From an uncultured Chromatiaceae bacterium (lineage in GTDB: Bacteria > Pseudomonadota > Gammaproteobacteria > Tenderiales > Tenderiaceae): a stretch of DNA of 51,790 bases. The DNA lies in the NCBI GenBank assembly GCA_947259785.1, contig CAMYNQ010000006.1:1-51790 (forward strand). The letters run 5' to 3'. The notes under the pieces were generated by a model that saw only the letters and a list, made by a program, of their open reading frames with translations, had not been told where the DNA came from and made no database searches. This document shows, piece by piece, positions 28,713 to 39,066 of the stretch (positions within the stretch are counted from its first letter, which is position 1; the number at the start of each line of letters is the position of its first letter). The translations under genes were made by a program, and so were the position numbers.

Positions 28713-31040
28713 ATGCGAATCGCAACGATTGCATTTCTTGCCGGGATTATTATTTGTCAGCAATTGTCCTATCTACCGGACGGTCGCTGGGCCGGTCTGT
28801 TGTTTATAAGCCTACCATTATCCCTCTGCCTTGCACCACTCAAAATTCCACTTTGGTTGGTCAATGGTTTTTTAGTTGCGTTGTTACAGGCTAGCAATAT
28901 TTTAGGCTCGTCTTTGGCGCCAGAGCTTGGCGGTAAAGATATTCTCATCGAAGGGGTTGTTAGCTCTATACCTCAGCAGCGGCAGTATGGGCAGCGTTTT
29001 GAGTTCATGATTGAGTATTCACTCAGTCCTGGGATTCTTATGTCAGATTTACCGGAAAAAGTACGGCTTAACTGGTATCGCTCCAAGGTTGAGTTAGCGG
29101 TGGGACAGCGTTGGCAGCTCATGGTCAGGTTAAAGCAGCCGCACGGTTTTATGAATCCGGGCGGCTTTGATTACGAGGGGTGGTTGTTTCGGCATGGAAT
29201 AAGGGCGACAGGTTATGTCCGTAAAGGCGATGTTAACCGTTATCTTGCCGATGCATATGGGATTACTTATTGGCTTGATAGACAGCGTTCGTATTTAGCA
29301 CAACAGATTGAAAAAGCTCTTGCCCAGGGCCAGTTCACGGGCATGATTCAGGCGCTTGCCATTGGCCTGCGTGATGATATCTCGCAACAGCAATGGAATG
29401 TACTGCTCAAGACTGGCACCAATCATTTAATGGCGATTTCAGGATTACATGTTGGCCTGGTGGCCGGCCTGGCCTTTTTTCTATTACGTTGGTTTTGGGG
29501 GCGCTCGGTAAGCTTGTTGCACTACTTGCCTGCAGTAAAGGCCGGGGCCGTTGCCGCCATCTTAGCTGCCTTGGTATATGCTGCCCTGGCTGGCTTTTCC
29601 GTCCCCACCCAGCGTGCCTTAATCATGGTGGTTGTGTTTATGCTGGCGATTATTTCACAGCGTTATCGTCGGCCAGGCGATGGTTTGATGTTGGCCTTGC
29701 TGTTGGTTTTGTTTATTGATCCTCTGGCGGTCATGGATGCTGGCTTTTGGCTATCGTTTGGGGCGGTCGCCATTATTCTGCTGGGCATGGGCGGGCGGCT
29801 GAAACAGGAAGGGCTATGGTGGCGATGGGGAAGGGTACATGTGCTGATTGCGCTCGCCCTATTGCCACTGACCTTGCTGTTATTTCAAAAGGCTTCCATT
29901 ATTTCACCGCTGGCTAATTTTATTGCCGTGCCCATCGTCAGTCTGTTGGTGGTGCCCTTGGTGTTGTTGGCTGTTTTATTGCTGCCTATTACTTCGACAA
30001 TAGCTAATAGTTTGCTGCAACTGGCAGATTATTGCTTGCAGTTGTTATGGCCGTTGCTGAGCTGGTTGGCGGCACTGCCCAGTGCCCAGCTTTACCAGGG
30101 GCTAGCTGACGAATGGCTGATTATTCCCCTCTGCGTTGGTGTTGTCTGGTTGTTGGCGCCGCGTGGTTGGCCTGGGCGTTGGTTGGGGATTGTGTGGATA
30201 GCGATTGCTTTTTTACTGCCAGCACCTAGGCCTCAGTATGGAGAGGTATATTTCAGCCTGTTGGATGTCGGTCAAGGCTTGGCCGCTGTTATTCGCACCC
30301 GCGATAGAATATTGGTATTTGATAGCGGGCCAAAGTTTAGTGATAGTTTTGATACTGGTGAGGCGGTGGTGTTACCGTTTTTAATAAGCAATGATGTAGC
30401 AGCGATAGATACCCTGATCGTCAGTCATGGTGATAATGATCATATCGGTGGTGTAGACAGCCTATTACAGTACATGCCCGTTACGACGCTGCTAACCGGC
30501 TCTATGGAAAAGCTGGTTACTTATGCTGCTCAGCCTTGCCAGAAAGGTCAGCGCTGGCAGTGGGATGGTGTGGTCTTTGAAATACTCCATCCAGATAGTG
30601 ATTCTAGTGCTGATGATAATAACGGCTCCTGTGTGCTCAAGGTCAGCACTCAGGGCGGTTCGGTATTGATGACAGGGGATATCGAGCGCAGTGCAGAGCA
30701 AATATTATTGGCAGAAAATAGGCCGGAATTGGCTGCAGATGTATTGGTAGTGCCTCATCATGGCAGTAAGACTTCATCCAGCCTTGGTTTTGTCCAAGCT
30801 GTGTCTCCGCGCTGGGCACTGTTCCCGGTAGGGCATGCCAATCGTTTTCGCCTGCCGCGGGCAGAAGTTGTTGAAAGATACGTTGATATTGGCGCTAATG
30901 TGCTGTTGACTGGTCAGCAGGGGGCCATTGAAATGGTGCTGGATAACAGAGGGATTTCAGTGCCTAAGAGTTATCGGCTTGAAAATTCACGTTATTGGAC
31001 ACATTTTCCTAAACAAGTCTTGGTACTGACCGAAAAATAA
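28713..31040 (+). CDS. comEC: DNA internalisation protein ComEC/Rec2
   Basis: A 775-residue polytopic protein that carries single-stranded DNA across the inner membrane during natural transformation. Domains in order: an N-terminal DUF4131/OB region (~residues 30-190), the competence membrane domain (MAISGLHVGLVAGLAFFLLR; SVPTQRALIMVVVFMLA), and a C-terminal metallo-beta-lactamase domain starting at YFSLLDVGQGLAAVIRTRD, with SHGDNDHIGG and VPHHGSKTSSS. All three are intact, so it may be functional; no other competence genes are in the window. Confidence 0.95.
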   Translation: MRIATIAFLAGIIICQQLSYLPDGRWAGLLFISLPLSLCLAPLKIPLWLVNGFLVALLQASNILGSSLAPELGGKDILIEGVVSSIPQQRQYGQRFEFMIEYSLSPGILMSDLPEKVRLNWYRSKVELAVGQRWQLMVRLKQPHGFMNPGGFDYEGWLFRHGIRATGYVRKGDVNRYLADAYGITYWLDRQRSYLAQQIEKALAQGQFTGMIQALAIGLRDDISQQQWNVLLKTGTNHLMAISGLHVGLVAGLAFFLLRWFWGRSVSLLHYLPAVKAGAVAAILAALVYAALAGFSVPTQRALIMVVVFMLAIISQRYRRPGDGLMLALLLVLFIDPLAVMDAGFWLSFGAVAIILLGMGGRLKQEGLWWRWGRVHVLIALALLPLTLLLFQKASIISPLANFIAVPIVSLLVVPLVLLAVLLLPITSTIANSLLQLADYCLQLLWPLLSWLAALPSAQLYQGLADEWLIIPLCVGVVWLLAPRGWPGRWLGIVWIAIAFLLPAPRPQYGEVYFSLLDVGQGLAAVIRTRDRILVFDSGPKFSDSFDTGEAVVLPFLISNDVAAIDTLIVSHGDNDHIGGVDSLLQYMPVTTLLTGSMEKLVTYAAQPCQKGQRWQWDGVVFEILHPDSDSSADDNNGSCVLKVSTQGGSVLMTGDIERSAEQILLAENRPELAADVLVVPHHGSKTSSSLGFVQAVSPRWALFPVGHANRFRLPRAEVVERYVDIGANVLLTGQQGAIEMVLDNRGISVPKSYRLENSRYWTHFPKQVLVLTEK

Positions 31041-31085
31041 GTATGATTAACCACAACGTAGAAAGTTTTGAAGGAGTAAGCCCCA

Positions 31086-31715
31086 TTGTTTGAAATTGTT
31101 AAGTCTGGCGGATGGCTGATGTTGCCGATCCTGGTGTGTTCGGTCGTGGCCCTGGCTATCATTGCCGAAAGGGTATGGGCTTTGCAAAAGAACAAAATAT
31201 GCCCAAAACATCTTCTGGCCCAGATTTGGACCTGGATTAAGAATGACGAGCTTGACACCTCGAAAATAAAGATGCTTCAGAATGGTTCGCCACTGGGGCG
31301 TATCCTTGCCGGCGGGTTGCTCAATCGCCACCATGATCGGGCCATCATGAAAGAGGCGATTGAAGAGACCGGTCGCCAAGTGGTCGTTGAGATGGAGCGT
31401 TTTCTCAATACCCTGGGTACTGTTGCTCAAGTGACGCCACTGTTGGGCTTGCTGGGAACGGTTGTCGGCATGATCAAGGTCTTTACCGCTATTACTGCTG
31501 AAGGGGTTGGTAACGCCAGTCAGCTTGCGGGTGGTATCTCAGAAGCCCTTATCACCACTGCTGCGGGCTTGGCTGTGGCGATCCCAGCATTGATGTGTTA
31601 TCGCTATTTCCAGCGCAAGGTCGATGAACTGGTGGTTTCCATGGAGCAGGAGTCGCTCAAACTGGTTGAAGTGTTGCTGGGAATGCGTGAGCAAGACTTG
31701 CTGGATGGTGAGTAA
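31086..31715 (+). CDS. exbB: ExbB/TolQ-family proton channel
   Basis: A 209-residue MotA/TolQ/ExbB channel subunit with three helices: MLPILVCSVVALAIIAERVW, the TPLLGLLGTVVGMIKVF helix and ALITTAAGLAVAIPALMCYR. With ExbD it converts proton-motive force into force for a TonB-like partner; no tonB is present here. The start is TTG 31086 with GAAGGAG upstream. The exbD ATG follows directly. This ExbBD pair beside lpxK is a conserved gammaproteobacterial arrangement whose TonB partner is often unknown. Confidence 0.92.
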   Translation: MFEIVKSGGWLMLPILVCSVVALAIIAERVWALQKNKICPKHLLAQIWTWIKNDELDTSKIKMLQNGSPLGRILAGGLLNRHHDRAIMKEAIEETGRQVVVEMERFLNTLGTVAQVTPLLGLLGTVVGMIKVFTAITAEGVGNASQLAGGISEALITTAAGLAVAIPALMCYRYFQRKVDELVVSMEQESLKLVEVLLGMREQDLLDGE

Positions 31716-32135
31716 ATGAATCTGCGTAAGTTCCGCCGTGAGGAGATGTCAGTCAATCTTACGCCCTTGATTGATGTTGTGTTTCTGCTGCTGATCTTTT
31801 TCATGGTGACAACTACCTTTAGGGAGGAGTCCGAGATTGAGATTGATTTGCCGCAGGCTGCGAATAAGCCTGTTGAGCAGGTTGGCAATCCACTTGAGGT
31901 GCTTATTGATCGGGATGGGCGCTTTTACATTGATAATAAACTTGTGATTAACACCCAGCTGGATACTTTGAAACGTGCTTTGCGTAAAGCCAAAGGTGAC
32001 AGAAAAAATCCGCCAGTTATTATCAGTGCTGATGCCAAATCACCGCATCAATCGGTTGTTACGGCAATGGATGCCGCCAGACAAATTGGTCTGGTGCGTA
32101 TGTCCATAGCCACTCGAAATCAAAATCAACAATAA
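31716..32135 (+). CDS. exbD: ExbD/TolR-family protein
   Basis: A 139-residue bitopic protein. The single helix LIDVVFLLLIFFMVTTTF begins with the essential proton-carrying Asp (LTPLIDV). The periplasmic domain follows, including a VIISADAKSPHQSVVTAMDA segment. It begins directly after the exbB stop (TAA-ATG adjacent), so the pair is co-translated. Confidence 0.94.
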   Translation: MNLRKFRREEMSVNLTPLIDVVFLLLIFFMVTTTFREESEIEIDLPQAANKPVEQVGNPLEVLIDRDGRFYIDNKLVINTQLDTLKRALRKAKGDRKNPPVIISADAKSPHQSVVTAMDAARQIGLVRMSIATRNQNQQ

Positions 32136-32170
32136 TATTTGTTACCAGATTAATACAAATAAATGCCCTC

Positions 32171-33148
32171 ATGAACTGGCTTGAAAAGCGCTGGTATTCC
32201 TCAACAACTCCAATCCTATTGCTGCCGCTTGAGTGGTTGTTTCGCTTGCTGGTAGCGTTGAGACGGCTTGCATACCGGTTAGGGTTGTTGCCCAGTCATG
32301 CGATGCCTGTACCGGTTATTGTGGTGGGCAATATTAGTGTCGGCGGAACGGGCAAAACACCATTGGTGGTTTGGCTGGTTAGCTTGTTGCAAAAAGCCGG
32401 TTATCAACCTGGTATTGTTTCTCGAGGTTATGGTGGCAAGGCCGAACGTTGGCCACAGCAGGTGCGCCCAGATAGTGACCCGGTAATGGTAGGGGATGAA
32501 CCTGTTATGCTGGCCCAGCGGTGTGGCTGTCCCGTTGTTGCTGCACCAGATCGAGTGGCCGCAGCAAAGGCTTTGTTAAATCATGTTGAGTGTGACCTCA
32601 TCATCACTGATGATGGTCTGCAACATTATCGTTTAAAACGTGATATTGAGATCGTCGTCATTGATGGCGAACGGCGTTTTGGTAATGGTCACTGTCTGCC
32701 TGCCGGACCATTAAGAGAGCCTCCGTCACGCTTAGATGGGGTGGATTTTGTTGTTGCCAATGGGCTGGCAGGACGCGGTGAGTTTGCAATGAGCCTGCTA
32801 GAGGCTGGTGTCAGGTCTGTTGAAAATGATGGGCTCACGAAAACTATTGATGCATTTGCCGGGCAGCAAGTCCATGCGCTTGCCGGGATTGGCAATCCGC
32901 AACGTTTTTTCCAGTTGCTGCGTAGTCGTGGGCTTGAGGTTATCGAACATTCATTTCCTGATCATCATGATTATCAACCTCAGGATTTAGACTTCTCTGA
33001 TTCCTTGCCTATTCTTATGACCGAGAAAGATGCGGTAAAATGTCGTCGCTTTGCCAATCAGCAAATGTGGTATGTTTCGGTAAATGCTCATTTGCCTGAG
33101 CCAATGGCGTTACGGTTATTGCAAATGCTTAAAAAACTGACTGATTAA
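32171..33148 (+). CDS. lpxK: Tetraacyldisaccharide 4'-kinase LpxK
   Basis: A 325-residue membrane-associated kinase that phosphorylates the lipid A disaccharide at the 4' position. The N-terminal amphipathic/hydrophobic region (PILLLPLEWLFRLLVALRRL) precedes the P-loop VGNISVGGTGKTPLVVW. Other marks are DEPVML, the DDGLQHYRLKRD Walker B/catalytic segment, and the late LMTEKDAVKC. In E. coli msbA lies just upstream; here exbD does. Ribosome-binding sequence is weak. Confidence 0.95.
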   Translation: MNWLEKRWYSSTTPILLLPLEWLFRLLVALRRLAYRLGLLPSHAMPVPVIVVGNISVGGTGKTPLVVWLVSLLQKAGYQPGIVSRGYGGKAERWPQQVRPDSDPVMVGDEPVMLAQRCGCPVVAAPDRVAAAKALLNHVECDLIITDDGLQHYRLKRDIEIVVIDGERRFGNGHCLPAGPLREPPSRLDGVDFVVANGLAGRGEFAMSLLEAGVRSVENDGLTKTIDAFAGQQVHALAGIGNPQRFFQLLRSRGLEVIEHSFPDHHDYQPQDLDFSDSLPILMTEKDAVKCRRFANQQMWYVSVNAHLPEPMALRLLQMLKKLTD

Positions 33149-33160
33149 ACAGGCGAGATT

Positions 33161-33340
33161 ATGGACCGAAAATTATTGGATATTCTAGTGTGCCCGATTT
33201 GCAAAGGGCCGTTGCATTATCGTAAAGAGGTTAATGAGTTGGTTTGTAAAGCAGACAGACTGGCTTATCCCATCCGAGATGATATTCCTGTGATGCTTGA
33301 GGATGAGGCGCGCAGGCTTAGTCTGGAAGAGGTTGAGTAG
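33161..33340 (+). CDS. Trm112-family small protein (YcaR-like)
   Basis: A 59-residue protein, [18 protein letters not shown] at the start and [17 protein letters not shown] in the middle, which is the bacterial Trm112/YcaR family. One CPIC pair is visible, and a third cysteine (ELVCK) is retained. Relatives bind methyltransferases or stabilise enzymes; the bacterial role is not settled. It starts 12 bases after lpxK and its TAG abuts the kdsB GTG. Confidence 0.9.
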   Translation: MDRKLLDILVCPICKGPLHYRKEVNELVCKADRLAYPIRDDIPVMLEDEARRLSLEEVE

Positions 33341-34096
33341 GTGAGGTTTACGGTTGTTATTCCTGCCCGTTATGACTCAACTCGTTTACCAGGTAAGCCG
33401 CTGCTTGATATTGCCGGTAAGCCGATGATCCAGCATGTTTATGAGCGCGCTCAGGAGAGCGGTGCACAAAACATCATCATAGCTACAGATGATCAGCGTG
33501 TTGCTGAGGCTGCAGCTGGATTTTCTGCTGAGGTATGTTTGACTTCAAGTGAACATGGTTCAGGCACTGAAAGACTCTCTGAGGTAGTCACCAAGCTGGG
33601 GCTGAGTAATGATGAAATAGTCGTCAACCTGCAGGGTGATGAACCCCTCATGCCACCAGTATTAATTCATCAAGTTGCACAGAATCTAGCTGACCACCGT
33701 CAGGCCAGCGTTGCTACCTTGGCAGAAAAAATCCATACCGCTGCTGAGTTGTTTGATCCGCATGCAGTCAAAGTGATTAGCGATCAAAATGGTTACGCAA
33801 TTTATTTTAGTCGGGCGCCAATTCCGTGGGATAGGGATGCTTTCTCAGTCACGACAGAGGAACTGCCAGAACAATCCATACATTTTCGCCATATTGGGCT
33901 GTATGCCTACCGAGCTGAGTTTATTAACGAATATGTTAGCTGGCCTGCTTGTGAGTTAGAACAGATGGAATCACTGGAGCAGCTGCGAGTGCTTTGGCAT
34001 GGCCATAAAATTCATGTTGCCGAGGCTGATGAATCAGCAGTGGCAGGCGTGGATACCGAGGCTGACCTTGCTAGAACTAGGCAGGTGTTACAGTAG
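33341..34096 (+). CDS. kdsB: CMP-KDO synthetase KdsB
   Basis: A 251-residue cytidylyltransferase activating KDO for lipopolysaccharide inner-core synthesis. Family text: [42 protein letters not shown] and the late GVDTEADL. The start is GTG 33341, directly after the Trm112 stop. The 3' end overlaps a convergent small gene by nine bases. Confidence 0.97.
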   Translation: MRFTVVIPARYDSTRLPGKPLLDIAGKPMIQHVYERAQESGAQNIIIATDDQRVAEAAAGFSAEVCLTSSEHGSGTERLSEVVTKLGLSNDEIVVNLQGDEPLMPPVLIHQVAQNLADHRQASVATLAEKIHTAAELFDPHAVKVISDQNGYAIYFSRAPIPWDRDAFSVTTEELPEQSIHFRHIGLYAYRAEFINEYVSWPACELEQMESLEQLRVLWHGHKIHVAEADESAVAGVDTEADLARTRQVLQ

Positions 34097-34363
34097 GTGG
34101 CTTAAATTTAGATTGCTAAAAGCGGGGTGGAAACTGCCACTTTCGCGGTCGATGATAGGCAAAGTGATTGTGCTGGGAACTTTGCGATGAGCTTCTCCAT
34201 GTTGATCTGCTTGAATGCTTGTCTGATATTCATGGTGTTGCAGAATGACCGCTAGAATATCATCTTCCAAAATTTCGATGATCTTGCAGTCTCTGCCTTC
34301 GTGGTTGACCTTTTGGCCAATGAGGTTGCGTAGATTGTCTATCTTGATCATTTGACTTTGCAT
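34088..34363 (-). CDS. Conserved-looking small protein, function unknown
   Basis: A ~91-residue basic-acidic protein without signal or membrane segments. The core [35 protein letters not shown] looks like a small beta-barrel (SH3/KOW-like) fold, followed by [16 protein letters not shown] believe similar hypothetical proteins exist in gammaproteobacteria near kdsB but cannot name a family. ATG 34363 has GGAG upstream, though close; ATG 34399 is the longest option. It converges with kdsB, sharing nine bases. Confidence 0.65.
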   Translation of the reverse strand: MQSQMIKIDNLRNLIGQKVNHEGRDCKIIEILEDDILAVILQHHEYQTSIQADQHGEAHRKVPSTITLPIIDRESGSFHPAFSNLNLSHLL

Positions 34364-34438
34364 AGTCTCCAGCCTTTTTTCTCTGGTATTACCTTCCATT
34401 CTAGACCAAATTTGCGTAATTTGAACTAAAAATAATCG

Positions 34439-34933
34439 ATGAGTAGCTCAATTATGACTAAAGTACTATTCGTTTGCATGGGCAATATCTGCAGGTCGCC
34501 AACGGCTCACGGAGTTTTTTTAAAAATCATTAAAGATCAATTGCTTAATAATATAATGATTGAGGTGGATTCCGCAGGAACCCATGCCTACCATGTCGGT
34601 GAACAGCCTGATCCACGTTCGCAATCAGCAGCGCTACGACGTGGGGTTGATCTTAGTTCGCTACGAGCACGGAAGGTGAATGAAAGAGATTTTGAGTGTT
34701 TTGATTATGTATTGGCGATGGATTATGAAAACTACAGTAATTTAGAGCGAATTTGCCCGGCGGGTTTTGAGCATAGGCTGCGCTTATTTCTTGATTTTGC
34801 ATCTGAATTTGAAGAAAAAGAAGTGCCTGATCCCTATTACGGAGGGGATAAGGGTTTTGAGCATGTCCTTGATTTGGTTGAAGATGCTTCGCGCGGGTTG
34901 CTGAAAGAGATCTTGCAGACTCTTAATAAATAA
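34439..34933 (+). CDS. Low-molecular-weight protein tyrosine phosphatase
   Basis: A 164-residue LMW-PTP. The P-loop CMGNICRSP gives the C-x5-R-S signature, and the general acid Asp is in VPDPYYGG. In this locus such phosphatases are conserved beside kdsB and often murB; murB is absent here. The substrate is unknown; in other bacteria they oppose tyrosine kinases in capsule or exopolysaccharide control, but no capsule genes are visible. ATG 34454 is an alternative start. Confidence 0.93.
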   Translation: MSSSIMTKVLFVCMGNICRSPTAHGVFLKIIKDQLLNNIMIEVDSAGTHAYHVGEQPDPRSQSAALRRGVDLSSLRARKVNERDFECFDYVLAMDYENYSNLERICPAGFEHRLRLFLDFASEFEEKEVPDPYYGGDKGFEHVLDLVEDASRGLLKEILQTLNK

Positions 34934-34979
34934 AAACTGGGCTGGCAGTGTCGGCTGCCAACCCAATATTTAGAGCTGC

Positions 34980-37505
34980 CTATTCCTGTGGGCTGCTGGG
35001 TTTAGCACTTGTTTCAACTACTGCAGGTTTAGGTGCTGTTGGTTTAGGTTCAGCAGCTTGAGGTTGCTTCAGCTCCATGGATTTTTGTACAGGGGCCTCA
35101 TTAACTGTCGGGGCAGCAGCAGTGGGTTTTTCCACTGGTTTCTGCTTTGCTTCCGCATTTGTTTGCGTAGGAGCAGCTGCTTTGCTCGGGTCGCTGGCTG
35201 AGGCTGGTTCGGCTTCGGCCTTTTTTGGCTTTGCTGGTTTGTCGCTAGCCTCTGTTACAGCGGGTTTTTCTACAGCTTTTGGACGTGGTGCACGTCTGGG
35301 TTTTGGTTTGCTCGGAGTGGTTTCTGCTGTGTTTGCTTTGCTAGCAGAAGAATCACTGTTGCTTGCGGTTTCCGTATTTCCCTGTGTCTCAGTTGTTGCG
35401 GCTGCTGTTTCACTGCTTGTATCACGTTGTTGTGCCTGACCACCTGATGACCTGCGGCGGCGGCGACCACCGCGTCGGCCGCGCCGGGTCTCATTTTTGA
35501 CAGCGCTTTTTTCACCATCTTGTGCTGGCGATGCTTGGCTAGTATCGGTACTAGATCCGGCTTGCTTAGTGCTTTCAGGTTTAGATTCGGGCTGGCTGGA
35601 GCTTGCAGGTTTGTTATCTGCAGTTTTTTGTTGCTGCTTGGTTTGGTCTGTATTCTCGCGATTGTTTTGACGATTTTTACCGCTACCACGCCGAGATTGT
35701 GAACGCCCACGGCTACGAGACTGACCTGAACGGCGCTGGGCTGGGCGAGCAGTTGTTTGTTTTGTTTCTGTTTTTTCTTCTACTATGATTTCTTCAGTTT
35801 TGCTACCACCAAATAAACTATTCCACATGCGTGTAATAAAACCGGCTTCGGCTTCTACTTGCTCGCTTGCGGCCTTAGTTGGTGCGGAAGGTTTTGGTGC
35901 CGGTGTAGAAGGTTTAATGCTTTTCACAGCGGGTTGTTCTGACTGTGCTTTACGCTTGGTTGCAGCTTCTTTTTCGGGCTCAATCTCTTTGACGATTTGA
36001 TAGCTGGTGGTTTTATCCTGTTCTCTGAGCTCTTCATTCTTGATGCGCTTGACTTCGTAGGCTGGTGTTTCCAATGCTGGATTGGGTACCAGGACAACAT
36101 GAATGTCGTGGCGAGCCTCGACTTCACTAACCGCCTTACGTTTTTCATTGAGCAGGAAAGTTGCTACTTGTAGTGGCAGTTGAGCTTCGATACGGGCTGA
36201 TTTTTCCTTCATCGCCTCTTCTTCAATCAGACGTAGTATCGATAGAGATAGAGACTCTACGTTGCGGATTGAGCCTTCGCCTTTACAGCGCGGACAGGTG
36301 GCCTGGATAGATTCTTCCAGTGATGGGCGGAGACGCTGACGTGACATTTCCAGCAGACCAAAGCGGGATATGCGCCCAACCTGGACTCGAGCACGATCCA
36401 TCTTCAAGGCTTCACGAAGGCGGTTTTCTACCTCTCGTTGATTACGTGATGGTGTCATGTCGATGTAATCAATCACGATCAAGCCGCCGAGGTCGCGTAG
36501 ACGCAGTTGGCGGGCAATTTCATCGGAGGCTTCAAGGTTGGTGTTGAGGGCGGTTTCTTCAATGTCTCCGCCTTGGGTGGCGCGTGATGAATTGATATCA
36601 ATCGAAACCAGGGCCTCGGTACGGTCAATAACGATGGCGCCGCCGGAAGGTAGGCGTACTTCGTGCTGGAATGCTGTTTCGATCTGGCTCTCGACTTGAT
36701 AGCGTGAGAAGAGAGGAACGCTATCGTCGTAGAACTTTAACTTACTCTTGTTGTGTGGCATGACCTGGGTCATGAAGTCCTGGGCGTAGTCGTAGACTTC
36801 CTTGCAATCGATTAGGATTTCGCCGATATCCTGGCGGAAATAATCACGAATGGCGCGGATGATCAGGTTGCTTTCCTGATAGACCAGAAACGGGGCGGGG
36901 CGTTCCTGGCCTGCCTTGTCGATGGCTGTCCACAGTCGAATTAGGTAATCCAGATCCCATTGTAGTTCTTCCGTGGACTTGCCGACACCGGCGGTACGGA
37001 CGATGACACCCATGCCTTCAGGGATCTCCATAGACGCCATGGCTTCACGTAGTTCGCTACGCTCCTCGCCTTCAATACGGCGTGATACACCTCCTGCGCG
37101 AGGGTTGTTAGGCATTAGTACCAGGTAGCGACCGGCAAGGCTGATGAATGTAGTCAGCGCAGCACCCTTGTTACCACGTTCTTCTTTGCCTATCTGTACG
37201 ATGACTTCCTGCCCTTCCTTCAATATTTCTTTGATGTTGGGGCGGCGTTTGTCATCCTCTGGTTGTTTTGCGTAGCAGCTTGGGGCAATTTCTTTGAGTG
37301 GCAGAAAGCCGTGTCTATCGGCGCCATAGTCAACAAAGGCAGCTTCTAGACTGGGCTCGATACGGGTGATTTTACCCTTGTAGATATTTGATTTTTTTTG
37401 TTCGCGACCCGGCAGTTCTATGTCGAGGTCGTAGAGGCGTTGGCCGTCAACAAGGGCAACGCGCAACTCTTCTTTCTGAGTTGCATTGATAAGCATTCTT
37501 CTCAT
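34980..37505 (-). CDS. rne: Ribonuclease E
   Basis: An 841-residue endoribonuclease that starts most mRNA decay and processes rRNA and tRNA. The catalytic half (~residues 1-510) begins [20 protein letters not shown] and has the S1 domain ([20 protein letters not shown]), catalytic aspartates in [12 protein letters not shown] and VIDYIDM, and the Zn-link CPRCKGEG. The C-terminal half is low-complexity: an Arg-rich segment ([10 protein letters not shown]) and Pro/Ala/Lys repeats, the degradosome scaffold and RNA-binding part. AGGAGA lies nine bases before the start. A ~600-base leader suggests autoregulation as in E. coli. Confidence 0.97.
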   Translation of the reverse strand: MRRMLINATQKEELRVALVDGQRLYDLDIELPGREQKKSNIYKGKITRIEPSLEAAFVDYGADRHGFLPLKEIAPSCYAKQPEDDKRRPNIKEILKEGQEVIVQIGKEERGNKGAALTTFISLAGRYLVLMPNNPRAGGVSRRIEGEERSELREAMASMEIPEGMGVIVRTAGVGKSTEELQWDLDYLIRLWTAIDKAGQERPAPFLVYQESNLIIRAIRDYFRQDIGEILIDCKEVYDYAQDFMTQVMPHNKSKLKFYDDSVPLFSRYQVESQIETAFQHEVRLPSGGAIVIDRTEALVSIDINSSRATQGGDIEETALNTNLEASDEIARQLRLRDLGGLIVIDYIDMTPSRNQREVENRLREALKMDRARVQVGRISRFGLLEMSRQRLRPSLEESIQATCPRCKGEGSIRNVESLSLSILRLIEEEAMKEKSARIEAQLPLQVATFLLNEKRKAVSEVEARHDIHVVLVPNPALETPAYEVKRIKNEELREQDKTTSYQIVKEIEPEKEAATKRKAQSEQPAVKSIKPSTPAPKPSAPTKAASEQVEAEAGFITRMWNSLFGGSKTEEIIVEEKTETKQTTARPAQRRSGQSRSRGRSQSRRGSGKNRQNNRENTDQTKQQQKTADNKPASSSQPESKPESTKQAGSSTDTSQASPAQDGEKSAVKNETRRGRRGGRRRRRSSGGQAQQRDTSSETAAATTETQGNTETASNSDSSASKANTAETTPSKPKPRRAPRPKAVEKPAVTEASDKPAKPKKAEAEPASASDPSKAAAPTQTNAEAKQKPVEKPTAAAPTVNEAPVQKSMELKQPQAAEPKPTAPKPAVVETSAKPSSPQE

Positions 37506-38110
37506 TTGTACTGTCTCCTAGGGCGTCAACCGTGGTTTTCGCCGCGTGAGACTGAACGTTTCTACCGTGCATTTAGATCAACAATGCCAAGCACTTCTCT
37601 TCAACCGTGTTAGTTGAGCGCGCTTGCAGGTTGTTTATTAGCGTCACTTATTCGTGAATCAAGCATCAGCTGGCTATCTTTCACGAGGGTGATATTTTAA
37701 ACTCTCAACCCGCTATTCCCTGTTGGTTTGTTACAGGGTTCGTTCAGTCCCCCGCGATTTTTCACGGGTGCACCAATATCTGTTAGTTAATTGGTTTTTG
37801 CCTGTTTAGGGCTGTGCACATTTCTGTGCCACTTCATCGACATTCATATCTTTGCCATGAAGTGATAAAATTTGTCTCTTGTGCCAACGCAAGTGGTTGG
37901 CATGTTGTCAAAAATATCGGCAACACGCTGCCTAATTTGGTTTATCGCACAGATCTGTCAGTGCAGACCAAAAGAGGCAATGATGTATTGCTAAGAGGTG
38001 GAGGCAATTTATGTTAAAGGTTGAAAAATAACCTGGCTAGCCAACACCATACTCTGAATATAACATGTTCCCCCTTGTCTGGAAATATATGAAAGGCTTT
38101 AATAATGGTG
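37506..38110 (-). promoter_or_regulatory. Long structured leader of rne
   Basis: About 600 bases without a gene between divergent rne and rluC. Read on the minus strand it can form tandem stem-loops: 37751-37768 (CCCGCGA/TCACGGG), 37720-37740 (CCCTGT/ACAGGG) and 37882-37902 (TGCCAAC/GTTGGCA). In E. coli rne is autoregulated by cleavage of its 5' leader, and a similar role is inferred here. The rluC promoter must lie near the right end. Confidence 0.55.
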
Positions 38111-38114
38111 GTAA

Positions 38115-39062
38115 ATGACTGATTTTTCGGAAAATGCCACCCCAAAAGTGCGAATGGTAGAGGTCGATGAGGACAGGGCAGGGCAGCGTATAGATAATTT
38201 CCTGTTGTCTTTGCTGAGGGGCGTTCCCAAAAGCATGGTTTATCGGCTTTTACGCACCGGCCAGGTGAGAGTTAATAAGGGTAGAATTAAGCCGGTTTAT
38301 AAGGTTCAAGCGGGGGATATAGTTAGGATTCCGCCGGTTCGGATGGCTGAAAAAGGTGATGTTGTCGACCCTGGCCAAGCCATTTTAGATCGAATCGAAA
38401 AGAATATTATTTTTGAGGACTCAGGTCTGATTGTGTTGAATAAACCGTCAGGGCTTGCTGTGCATGGCGGTAGCGGTATCAGTTTTGGTGTGATTGAGGC
38501 AATGCGCAAACTAAAATCTGAATGTAAAAACCTAGAGTTGGTTCATCGGTTGGACAGGGACACCTCGGGGTGCCTGCTGATTGCCAAAAAACGCTCGGCT
38601 TTGAGGCATCTGCACAGTGCGATGCGTTCTGCTGAGGTGAAAAAGTTTTATCAGGCTTTGTGTAGGGGAAAGTGGCGTGGTGGCAGTCAGCTGGTTGATG
38701 CGCCTTTGCGTAAAAATGTTGTCAGTTCTGGTGAGCGTATCGTTAGAGTCAGTGCTGATGGTAAGGAAGCGACGAGTCGGTTTACGCCGAAACAGCGCTT
38801 TAAGCTGGCAACCTTGATGGAGGTTGAGCTATTCACCGGTCGAACCCACCAAATTCGTGTTCATGCAGGTCATTGTGGTCACCCACTGGCGGGAGATGAG
38901 AAATATGGTGACAAGGATTTTAACAAGCTGATGCGTGAATACGGCCTAAATCGTATGTTTTTGCATGCCTGGCAGTTGAAATTCCCTTGGGATGATAGTG
39001 TTTTGGAAGTCACTGCCCCGCTTGATGAATGCTTGGAAACGGTCCTTAAAAAATTGGCTTGA
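38115..39062 (+). CDS. rluC: 23S rRNA pseudouridine synthase RluC
   Basis: A 315-residue RluA-family pseudouridine synthase (955/2504/2580 type). The N-terminal S4 domain includes RIDNFLLSLLRGVPKSMVYR; the catalytic aspartate is in LVHRLDRDTSGCLL; ELFTGRTHQIRVH is the family end motif. The position divergent from rne matches the E. coli arrangement. The HAD phosphatase gene begins five bases after its stop. Confidence 0.96.
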   Translation: MTDFSENATPKVRMVEVDEDRAGQRIDNFLLSLLRGVPKSMVYRLLRTGQVRVNKGRIKPVYKVQAGDIVRIPPVRMAEKGDVVDPGQAILDRIEKNIIFEDSGLIVLNKPSGLAVHGGSGISFGVIEAMRKLKSECKNLELVHRLDRDTSGCLLIAKKRSALRHLHSAMRSAEVKKFYQALCRGKWRGGSQLVDAPLRKNVVSSGERIVRVSADGKEATSRFTPKQRFKLATLMEVELFTGRTHQIRVHAGHCGHPLAGDEKYGDKDFNKLMREYGLNRMFLHAWQLKFPWDDSVLEVTAPLDECLETVLKKLA

Positions 39063-39066
39063 GTTG

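Noticed and set aside
35077-35439. 120-residue plus-strand ORF rich in Ala/Gly/Phe opposite rne
   Set aside because: It is the antisense shadow of the low-complexity RNase E C-terminal half; no ribosome site or family text.
37814-38017. 67-residue plus-strand ORF in the rne-rluC spacer
   Set aside because: Covers a predicted leader hairpin, has no ribosome site and an unconvincing composition.
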